Shown here piece by piece: positions 1 to 4,992 of a stretch of DNA of 5,807 nucleotides. Within the stretch, counting starts at the first letter, position 1; every line of letters starts with the position of its first letter. The DNA is from Microcaldota archaeon (GTDB lineage: Archaea > Micrarchaeota > Micrarchaeia > Micrarchaeales > Micrarchaeaceae), in assembly GCA_030039935.1 (NCBI GenBank), contig JASHUQ010000101.1:1-5807 (forward strand), written 5' to 3'. The translations under genes and the position numbers were made by a program. Below the pieces are notes generated by a model. That model searched no databases. It was not told the origin of the DNA and saw only the letters and a program-made list of their open reading frames with translations.

Positions 1-2
1 AC

Positions 3-398
3 CCAGAGTTGCATGAAGCATTGAAGAGAGAATGGGTTCAGGTCTCGGAAATAGGACTTCCAAGTTCAGGATATCGAAGAATTGAAGAGGATGGTACTCG
101 TGTGCCTATAGAAGAAGATGAACATAGAAGTCTTAGCAATGAAAAAAGAGGTTATGATTGGAAAGGAACAAAGCCGGTGCTCGCTGCTGTCTACTACCTC
201 ATCAGGGACAGGTACGGTCTGGATGCCTATGCGAACGACAGGGACGACGGTCGTGCTTGGGTGGCTTGCAAAACCAAAGCAACAAAGCCTAGCGCTCAGT
301 TGCTTAGAGAATTTGAAACAAAAATAGACGAAGTTTCACAAGACCTTGTAGATCTAAAAAAGATGGCAAGGCAACTGTTAGTCCAGAACCAAGCTTAA
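3..398 (+). CDS. DGR target protein carrying the variable repeat (5' end outside window)
   Basis: This is the 3' part of the gene diversified by the DGR. The frame is open to the left edge and no convincing start is present: a TTG at 9-11 is in frame but the codons before it are open too, so the N terminus is outside. Counting from the codon at position 9, residues 1-53 are charged and hydrophilic. The VR-encoded segment is residues 55-86, with variable residues Y62, L64, Y69, D72, Y74, D77, G81, W84 and V85. Residues 95-126 form a likely coiled coil, with hydrophobics at 99, 102, 106, 109, 113, 116, 120 and 123 (exact 3-4 heptad spacing). The VR region suggests a ligand-binding surface, as in DGR targets of the C-type-lectin fold, but I cannot assign that fold from this fragment. 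No membrane segment is visible in the part present. The 41-residue tail after the VR is unusual, since DGR VRs usually end the protein. Confidence 0.85.
   Translation, partial: PELHEALKREWVQVSEIGLPSSGYRRIEEDGTRVPIEEDEHRSLSNEKRGYDWKGTKPVLAAVYYLIRDRYGLDAYANDRDDGRAWVACKTKATKPSAQLLREFETKIDEVSQDLVDLKKMARQLLVQNQA
173..266 (+). repeat. DGR variable repeat (VR)
   Basis: The VR aligns to TR 603-699 with one 3-base gap. The first 19 bases (173-191) contain no adenine and are identical to TR 603-621. Mismatches, written TR base to VR base: A to T at 192, 199, 213 and 228; A to C at 198; A to G at 222, 237, 249, 250, 259, 260 and 261. Nine codons change: Asn to Tyr three times, Asn to Asp twice, Asn to Leu, Asn to Gly, stop to Trp and Met to Val. 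Similarity ends after GGCT at 263-266. VR lacks one AAC codon relative to TR near position 198, which keeps the frame. Confidence 0.95.
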
Positions 399-408
399 AT
401 ATAAAAAG
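396..408 (+). promoter_or_regulatory. Candidate archaeal TATA box for TR RNA and RT
   Basis: TAAATATAAAAAG overlaps the target gene's stop codon and fits an archaeal TATA element. A start about 26 bases on would be near 428, just before the hairpin at 434-460, giving a transcript made of the structured region, TR and RT. This is a motif match only. Read-through from the target gene is an equally good explanation for RT expression. Confidence 0.3.
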
Positions 409-433
409 TTAAAACACATACTATTCTTACCCA

Positions 434-460
434 GGTTTGCATGGATTATTCCTGCAAACC
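434..460 (+). repeat. Perfect 8-bp inverted repeat (hairpin) upstream of TR
   Basis: GGTTTGCA (434-441) pairs with TGCAAACC (453-460) around an 11-base loop. It is the first of several inverted repeats between the target gene and TR and could form in DNA or at the 5' end of the TR transcript. It lies 36 bases after the target's stop codon, so it could also act on the 3' end of that mRNA. No long T-tract follows, which argues against a simple terminator. Confidence 0.5.
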
Positions 461-602
461 ATGATATAAATCATGGATGTAAGCCTAGGAGCCACACATC
501 CGTCTATAGCGCTGGTTAACCAGCCATGAAATTCAACAGCGACATGACAACATGAAGCTGTGGTGAGCCAGAAATGGCATATTAATAGACGGGTTACATT
601 GC
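459..602 (+). ncRNA. Possible structured leader of the DGR template RNA
   Basis: No plausible gene fits in 399-602: the ATGs here open frames of fewer than ten codons. Several short complementary arms occur in a row: CCATGA 459-464 with TCATGG 471-476; GGATGT 475-480 with ACATCC 496-501; the 14-base palindrome at 511-524; and ACAGC 536-540 with GCTGT 557-561. The first two are mutually exclusive with neighbours at shared bases (459-460 and 475-476), suggesting alternative folds. In known DGRs the sequence around TR takes part in cDNA priming. That this region does so here is inference. A covariation search across related DGRs is needed to tell structure from chance. Confidence 0.3.
511..524 (+). 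repeat. 14-bp perfect palindrome upstream of TR
   Basis: GCTGGTTAACCAGC is fully self-complementary with no loop, a form more typical of a protein-binding site on DNA than of an RNA hairpin. It lies about 80 bases before TR, outside any gene. Its role is unknown. Confidence 0.45.
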
Positions 603-699
603 GCCGGTGCTCGCTGCTGTCAACTACAACAACATCAGGGACAGGAACGGTCTGAATGCCAATGCGAACAACAGGGACGACAATCGTGCTTAAATGGCT
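603..699 (+). repeat. DGR template repeat (TR)
   Basis: This is the non-coding donor copy of the VR. Read in the VR frame it is rich in Asn codons (AAC/AAT), the usual TR pattern because mutating AAY reaches many residues without making stops. It holds 29 adenines in 97 bases; 27 align to VR bases and 12 of those are changed in VR. A 19-base adenine-free block opens it (603-621). In the VR frame it contains a TAA at 691-693, so it cannot encode the full target. Its 3' half overlaps the first codons of the longest RT reading frame. The similarity edges were set by eye: flanks before 603 and after 699 do not match the VR flanks. Confidence 0.95.
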
Positions 700-1783
700 C
701 CTGCTCACATCCTGGGCAAGCTCGACTGGTAATATTTTGGAAACTTGTACTGATTTGTATTCTTCTTTATGTTCTTATCGGAATCTTGAACTTGCATGGA
801 AAAAGGCAAGGAAGAGAAAGACATTGAAGAAGTATGTTATAGATTTTGAAGCGAATTTGGAAAATAATCTTAAACAGATTAAATACGAGTTGGAAACATT
901 CACTTATTCGCCAGAGCCGCTAGCCACTTTCATAGTAAGAGATCCAAAAACTAGGAGAATAAGCGCTTCTCACTTTAGAGACAGAGTCGTATGCCATGCT
1001 TTATGCAATGTTATAGAACCAATCTTATCTAATGATTTTATCTATGATTCTTTTGCAAATCAGAAACATAAGGGTACACACAAGGCAATCTTGAGATTTG
1101 AAAGTTTTGCACGCAGAGCGAGAGATTTGGGCAGCTGTGCTACCTGTTTTGCGCTAAAGGCCGATATAAAACACTATTTCGACACTGTAAATCATAAAAT
1201 TCTATTACAGATAATCGAATGGAAGATAAGCGATAAGAGCATAATTTGGTTGATAAAAAGGATATTAGCTAATCATAAAATTGGCACCGCAGGGCAAGGA
1301 ATGCCATTAGGAAATCTTACTTCGCAGTTCTTCGCCAACGTTTACCTTAATGAACTAGATCATTACGTTAAATACAAGCTCAGAGTAAAGCATTACATTA
1401 GATATGTGGATGATTTTGTTATACTCCACAGAGATAAAAAGACTTTAAATCAATATAAATTCGAAATTGGCAATTTCTTGAAATCAAATCTAAATATAGA
1501 ACTGCATCCAGAAATGTCAAGAATAATTAGACTTAGAGACGGAGTAACTTTTCTGGGATTTAGAGTATTTCGCAAACACAGGCTACTCAAGAAAAGTAAT
1601 GTAAGAAAAATATGGAGTAGGTTAGAGACGCTCAAGATCAAGAAAGACACAGGAGAAATAAATTTTGAAGATGCTATTAGAAGTCTGAACGGATGGCTTG
1701 CATATGCCAAATTCGCAAATACCTACAAACTAAGAAATAATGTTTATACGAGATTTAACGAACTTTTCTATAAATCTCAATGA
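656..1783 (+). CDS. DGR-type reverse transcriptase
   Basis: RNA-directed DNA polymerase that should copy TR RNA into adenine-mutagenised cDNA for transfer to VR. Numbered from the ATG at 656: RT motif A at 164-180 with catalytic D170; the motif GQGMPLGNLTSQ at 213-224, whose LGxxxSQ form is the DGR hallmark (group II intron and retroviral RTs differ here); catalytic YVDD at 250-253; FLGFRV at 299-304; and a thumb segment around 345-361. RFRDRVV-like sequence near 107-112 and NVIEPI at 118-123 also match DGR RTs. There is no maturase or endonuclease domain. The start is uncertain: ATG 656 lies inside TR and its first 25 or so residues look non-homologous, while family similarity begins near residue 28, where TTG 737 would give 348 residues, a normal DGR RT length. 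No other in-frame ATG precedes the core. It converges on the nucleotidyltransferase gene with 26 bases between stop codons. Confidence 0.95.
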   Translation: MPMRTTGTTIVLKWLLLTSWASSTGNILETCTDLYSSLCSYRNLELAWKKARKRKTLKKYVIDFEANLENNLKQIKYELETFTYSPEPLATFIVRDPKTRRISASHFRDRVVCHALCNVIEPILSNDFIYDSFANQKHKGTHKAILRFESFARRARDLGSCATCFALKADIKHYFDTVNHKILLQIIEWKISDKSIIWLIKRILANHKIGTAGQGMPLGNLTSQFFANVYLNELDHYVKYKLRVKHYIRYVDDFVILHRDKKTLNQYKFEIGNFLKSNLNIELHPEMSRIIRLRDGVTFLGFRVFRKHRLLKKSNVRKIWSRLETLKIKKDTGEINFEDAIRSLNGWLAYAKFANTYKLRNNVYTRFNELFYKSQ

Positions 1784-1809
1784 ATATAAGTTCCTGCCGT
1801 GCTTTGTTA

Positions 1810-2337
1810 CTAAAATAATGTTTCTAAAATGATCTTTAGATTTGCCTTGAACGCCCTATCGCTTCCTGCACGCGAATATTGTTTTGAGCGCACTGCCACT
1901 CTATTTTTCTTCAATTTGTAAATCTTTATGCAATCTCTTATATCTTCAATATCTGCGTCGCTTCCTCTGCTAATCTTAGAGCATACAATATCTATAGGAT
2001 CTAAAACCTTTAGCGCTATATTCTTAAAATTGGATTTGTAATCGCTTGCCTTGGCAATGTAATCCTTTGGTAAAGCCTCAGAGAATACCATATTTGAACC
2101 ATAGTAGTCGATTGTCACTCCTGGGGCTATTTTTCTGTACAACTTATTGAACTCGTCAAAATCGGTTTTGCCAGGTATGTTGAAATCTATGTCCTTTGTG
2201 GATGCTTTAATGCCTAATAAAGTCATGGCAGTCCCTCCAACTGCGATGAGCAATATTCTGCTGTGCAGTTGCTTATCAAACGGATCTAGTACGGATAATA
2301 GCCTCTCCTTAGAAACTTTTTGCATTGTGTCATCCAT
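1810..2337 (-). CDS. AbiEii/DUF6036-like nucleotidyltransferase, candidate toxin
   Basis: A 175-residue protein with a nucleotidyltransferase signature: GGTAM at 34-38, then KDIDF at 48-52 giving the D49-x-D51 metal-binding pair, and a C-terminal KVLDPIDIV...D-IEDI segment (110-133) typical of this family, where a Lys and acidic residues follow the core. Family members transfer nucleotides or act as toxins: AbiEii is a nucleotidyltransferase toxin, and relatives modify tRNA ends. The start ATG (2335-2337) overlaps the stop of the upstream winged-helix gene by 8 bases, so translation is probably coupled and the two form one operon. No strong ribosome-binding site precedes it. The order, regulator first and nucleotidyltransferase second, matches AbiE pairs. 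Fold and motif are well supported; a toxin role is inference, and it could instead be a housekeeping nucleotidyltransferase. Confidence 0.75.
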   Translation of the reverse strand: MDDTMQKVSKERLLSVLDPFDKQLHSRILLIAVGGTAMTLLGIKASTKDIDFNIPGKTDFDEFNKLYRKIAPGVTIDYYGSNMVFSEALPKDYIAKASDYKSNFKNIALKVLDPIDIVCSKISRGSDADIEDIRDCIKIYKLKKNRVAVRSKQYSRAGSDRAFKANLKIILETLF

Positions 2338-3355
2338 ATTGGAGTATATACTTTCTGATTAGCTTTTTATCGTATGCCTCTTTTTGTTTATATGGTATAA
2401 GTTCTTTTAGTGCGCTAATCTGCAACCCTTTCTCTTTATCCAGAATCTCTTCTAGTGTTGAAATCATGCCATTAAGGGAGTAAAGCAGCTCATGTCTCTT
2501 AAATAGATAGTATAGATAAGGCTTGTTTATCTTTTCAATATTCTTTTTTATCAAGATAAAGGCGCCGTACTTCACCCTTATCTCATCGCTTTTTGCCATC
2601 AAGAGGATTGTGTCCTCTAACGAGATTCTTTTGCCAGGTTTTATGTCTTCATATAAACTATATCCAAATCTGCTATAGTTGTACGCTAATTCAGATTTTT
2701 CTAATTTATCTGGAAATCTCTTCAGATTCTTGTATGTATAATTTATCTTATACATTCTGATTGTTCCCCAGAAACCTTCGCTATTATAAAGTATGTGTTT
2801 ATCGCTGATCAGGTCTTTAATATTATTCAAATCGCCGCTATCCAGCATACTAAAAAGTTCATCAGGAGTCAAGATTATAGGATCAATCTTAGTATTGTGC
2901 AAAAGCTCGAGCTTTAGCATATTGTTTATAAGCCAGCTGTCCTTATTGTGCGATTTTGTTATTAGCAGTAACTCTATCCTGTTGATCTTAATGTGCGTTT
3001 CATACTTCAATGCGCATATCGAAATTGCGCCAGAGTCCAAAGCTAAGTCAAGAAGCCCGTTGCTCATTTCATCAGGAAGATTTATCTCCATGGCTCTGAG
3101 GTTTTCAGCCTCAGAGATGTAATAGATCGCCTTTGGGTTCATTATATTCAGGCTTATCAGCCTGTTTTTGCCTTCCTTAGTAATGAATATTATGCCAGCT
3201 TTTTCCAACTTTATTATCGCATTATAGATATTTGGGTAATAAGTAGACTTATAGATATTTCCTATCTCCTCCGATGCACTAAGTATGCTGCCTCCGCTGC
3301 CCAAGTTATCAGAAAGATAATGCATTATCCTTGTCTGCTCTCTAGTCATGAGCAT
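2330..3355 (-). CDS. Winged-helix protein with degenerate nucleotidyltransferase core, candidate antitoxin/regulator
   Basis: A 341-residue protein, first gene of the minus-strand pair. Residues 4-72 look like a winged helix-turn-helix: helices near 5-18 and 24-33, a recognition helix near 39-53, then a beta wing at 55-70. Residues 108-171 read like a nucleotidyltransferase core that has lost its active site: the usual GSxxxG is missing and the D-x-D strand is RIELLLIT (R126, E128), yet the later strand IDPIILTPDEL (157-167) is kept. Residues 210-340 are probably helical and I do not recognise them. The layout (winged helix first, overlapping nucleotidyltransferase second) resembles AbiEi-AbiEii, where AbiEi represses the operon and neutralises the toxin. 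The start could be the ATG at 3353-3355 or at 3347-3349; a GTGA sits just upstream and is better spaced for the second. Gene and winged helix are likely; the antitoxin role is inferred. Confidence 0.65.
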   Translation of the reverse strand: MLMTREQTRIMHYLSDNLGSGGSILSASEEIGNIYKSTYYPNIYNAIIKLEKAGIIFITKEGKNRLISLNIMNPKAIYYISEAENLRAMEINLPDEMSNGLLDLALDSGAISICALKYETHIKINRIELLLITKSHNKDSWLINNMLKLELLHNTKIDPIILTPDELFSMLDSGDLNNIKDLISDKHILYNSEGFWGTIRMYKINYTYKNLKRFPDKLEKSELAYNYSRFGYSLYEDIKPGKRISLEDTILLMAKSDEIRVKYGAFILIKKNIEKINKPYLYYLFKRHELLYSLNGMISTLEEILDKEKGLQISALKELIPYKQKEAYDKKLIRKYILQYG

Positions 3356-3368
3356 TCACATATATATT

Positions 3369-3388
3369 TTACTATAATATTATAGTAA
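3369..3388 (-). promoter_or_regulatory. 20-bp perfect palindrome, candidate operator of the minus-strand operon
   Basis: TTACTATAAT at 3369-3378 is followed at once by its reverse complement. The pairing breaks at 3368/3389. It lies 14 bases before the winged-helix gene's start and covers the transcription start predicted from the TATA box at 3403-3412. That position suits repression by the winged-helix protein, as AbiEi-type antitoxins do on inverted repeats. AT-richness makes chance palindromes easier, but 20 bases with C-G pairs inside is beyond what I would expect here. Confidence 0.55.
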
Positions 3389-3390
3389 TT

Positions 3391-3408
3391 TACATATATT
3401 ACATATAT
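3391..3408. repeat. Tandem 9-bp direct repeat
   Basis: TACATATAT occurs twice in a row in the divergent promoter region, directly beside the palindrome, and a related ACATATATA lies at 3358-3366. The second copy overlaps the minus-strand TATA box. It could be a regulator site or just AT-rich promoter sequence. Confidence 0.35.
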
Positions 3409-3412
3409 AAAG
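3403..3412 (-). promoter_or_regulatory. TATA box of the winged-helix/nucleotidyltransferase operon
   Basis: On the minus strand this reads CTTTATATAT, a strong archaeal TATA match. Transcription starting about 26 bases downstream would begin near 3381, inside the palindrome, giving a leader of roughly 25 bases. No mapping data exist here, so the start is predicted from spacing only. Confidence 0.55.
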
Positions 3413-3452
3413 CTTTTGATTGGGTCCGCACATACGAAGCGTGCAATAAAGA

Positions 3453-3461
3453 TTTTTATAT
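3453..3461 (+). promoter_or_regulatory. TATA box of cysS
   Basis: TTTTTATAT lies about 30 bases before the cysS start codon at 3489. A start 25-27 bases on falls around 3483-3486, so the mRNA would be leaderless or nearly so. GTGAT at 3476-3480 could pair weakly with the 16S rRNA 3' end, but it would lie upstream of the predicted transcript. Confidence 0.55.
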
Positions 3462-3488
3462 GCTTAATAAGTAAAGTGATTTGATGGA

Positions 3489-4946
3489 ATGTTCATATAC
3501 AACACTTTGACAAGGTCAAAGGAAACATTCAAGGCAATCAAGTCCGGAAATGTCGGCCTCTACACATGCGGCAGTACCGTCTATTTCTATTCACATATAG
3601 GGAACATGAGAACATATGTTCAGGAAGATGTGCTGAAGAGAGTTCTAAAGCACGAAGGCTATAATGTAAAGCACATCCAGAACATAACAGATGTTGGCCA
3701 TCTTGTCAGCGATGCAGATGAAGGAGAAGATAAACTAAGGCTTGAATCAGAAAAAGAGCACAAAAGCATGGCACAGATAGCCGACTTTTACACAAAGGCG
3801 TTTCTCAAGGATCTCGATTCGCTTAACATAATCCTTCCAAGCGTAATGCCAAAGGCAACAGAGCATATTCCCGATATGATAGCGCTTGTAAAAGAACTTG
3901 AAGAAAAAGGCTTCATATACAGGGCAAAAGATGGGATGTACTTTGATACGTCTAAGTTTGATGGATATGGTGCACTTACCGGGATGAGCTTTGAAAGGCT
4001 CAACAATGAATTGAAAGGCGGTGCACGTGTAAAGATGATAGAAGGAAAGAGGAACATAACAGATTTTGTTGTATGGAGATTCGCCCATGGAAATGAGACA
4101 GAGATGATATGGGATTCTCCGTGGGGAAGAGGATTTCCAGGCTGGCACATCGAGTGCAGCGCCATGTCAATGAAATACCTCGGAGAGCACTTTGACATGC
4201 ACTGTGGGGGAATAGACCATATTGCAATACATCACACGAACGAGATCGCCCAATCAGAAGGAGCGACGGGCAGGAAATTCGTTAATTACTGGGTTCATAC
4301 GAACTTCCTTAACATTAACGGAAGGAAGATAGCAAAGTCAGAGGGGGATTTGTATACTGTGCAATATATAATCGATAAGGGATACTCCCAGCAAGCGATA
4401 AGGCTTTTCCTTATTTCCGGGCATTATAGGCAGAGCCTGAATTTCACTTTCGAGGCCCTCGGCAATACGGAAAACACGCTTATCGGAATCTACTCTTTTC
4501 TTGAAAGAGTGTCTGAGATAAACGAGCAAGAAGAAAAAGATGATCCGGAATTCATGAAAAAGGTAAAGATTCTTCAAGAATCGTTCTTCAAGAGCATGTC
4601 CGATGATATGAACATATCGGAAGCGCTCTCCTCAATGCACTCCATTATAAAAGAGGCGAATACAAGGATGGCGTCGCATAAAATGACAAAAAGCGAGGCA
4701 AAAGCAGTAATAGATGCGATGCTTGAGATAGACACTGTATTGGGCCTTGACTTCAATAAGTACACACATAGAAGGAAGCAGTCCCTTGCCCTTGAAATAC
4801 AGGCACTTGTGGACGAGAGGGAGAACGCAAGGAAAACAAGGAATTTCAAGAGAGCCGATGAGATAAGAGACATGCTGAAGAAAAAATATGGGGTCATGCT
4901 TGAAGATACAGACAAAGGTGTAAGATGGAAGGTTGAAAAGGGGTAA
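3489..4946 (+). CDS. cysS: Cysteinyl-tRNA synthetase
   Basis: Class I aminoacyl-tRNA synthetase that activates cysteine with ATP and charges tRNA-Cys in the cytoplasm. The 485 residues carry all the key features: HIGH-type motif HIGN at 36-39; zinc ligands C27, C223, H248 and E252, whose spacing equals that of the E. coli enzyme (28, 209, 234, 238); the KMSKS loop as KIAKS at 280-284; and the family stretches DVGHLVSDADEGEDK at 68-82 and GWHIECS at 218-224. A C-terminal helical tRNA-binding region follows, and the length is close to the usual 460-490. The ATG at 3489 gives the standard start (FIYNTLTRSKE); the ATG at 3484 is in another frame and soon stops. A single-copy housekeeping gene, it probably marks the stable chromosomal side of the accessory block. 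The next gene starts 46 bases on with its own promoter. Confidence 0.98.
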   Translation: MFIYNTLTRSKETFKAIKSGNVGLYTCGSTVYFYSHIGNMRTYVQEDVLKRVLKHEGYNVKHIQNITDVGHLVSDADEGEDKLRLESEKEHKSMAQIADFYTKAFLKDLDSLNIILPSVMPKATEHIPDMIALVKELEEKGFIYRAKDGMYFDTSKFDGYGALTGMSFERLNNELKGGARVKMIEGKRNITDFVVWRFAHGNETEMIWDSPWGRGFPGWHIECSAMSMKYLGEHFDMHCGGIDHIAIHHTNEIAQSEGATGRKFVNYWVHTNFLNINGRKIAKSEGDLYTVQYIIDKGYSQQAIRLFLISGHYRQSLNFTFEALGNTENTLIGIYSFLERVSEINEQEEKDDPEFMKKVKILQESFFKSMSDDMNISEALSSMHSIIKEANTRMASHKMTKSEAKAVIDAMLEIDTVLGLDFNKYTHRRKQSLALEIQALVDERENARKTRNFKRADEIRDMLKKKYGVMLEDTDKGVRWKVEKG

Positions 4947-4953
4947 GCGAAAG

Positions 4954-4964
4954 GCATATAAATA
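4954..4964 (+). promoter_or_regulatory. TATA box of the small membrane protein gene
   Basis: GCATATAAATA lies between the cysS stop and the next start. Counting 26 bases from its centre puts transcription near 4986, seven bases before ATG 4993. Its place inside a longer possible reading frame from 4933 argues that the 20-residue extension encoded there is not translated. Confidence 0.5.
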
Positions 4965-4992
4965 TGGCGTTTGCAGTATAAGCGATAGTGAT

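Larger units (their letters stand above)
173..1783 (+). other. Diversity-generating retroelement (DGR): VR, TR and reverse transcriptase
   Basis: Three parts in one orientation make up the cassette: a variable repeat inside a coding gene (173-266), a non-coding template repeat (603-699) and a reverse transcriptase with DGR-type motifs immediately after it. What is seen: 94 aligned TR/VR positions with 12 mismatches, every one at a TR adenine (7 to G, 4 to T, 1 to C) and none at the 67 aligned non-adenines. What is known: DGR RTs copy TR RNA with errors at adenines and the cDNA replaces VR. What is inferred: the element has been active, because the substitutions sit mostly in AAY codons and the target frame stays open. 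No accessory Avd gene lies in the cassette, although one could lie left of the window. Confidence 0.95.

Noticed and set aside
263..289. Hairpin just after VR (GGCTT 263-267 with AAGCC 285-289), as in the DGR target-recognition hairpin of some phages
   Set aside because: Only five base pairs with a 17-base loop; the known element has a longer stem and a 4-base loop. It could be chance.
427..708. A 93-codon minus-strand frame across the TR region
   Set aside because: It runs antisense through TR and the inverted repeats, and its sequence is low-complexity (Val/Asp runs from the Asn codons of TR). TR is a template, so this is a shadow.
656..1783. RT belonging to a group II intron, retron or CRISPR-associated system
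   Set aside because: There is no intron domain V-like end, maturase or endonuclease domain, no msr/msd-type inverted repeat and no CRISPR array. LGxxxSQ plus the A-biased TR/VR pair point to a DGR.
3484..3510. ATG at 3484 as a start
   Set aside because: It is out of frame with cysS and stops after eight codons.
4933..4992. Upstream start for the small membrane protein (ATG at 4933)
   Set aside because: It would overlap cysS and translate through the TATA box, adding a polar 20-residue extension ahead of a signal peptide. ATG 4993 is simpler.
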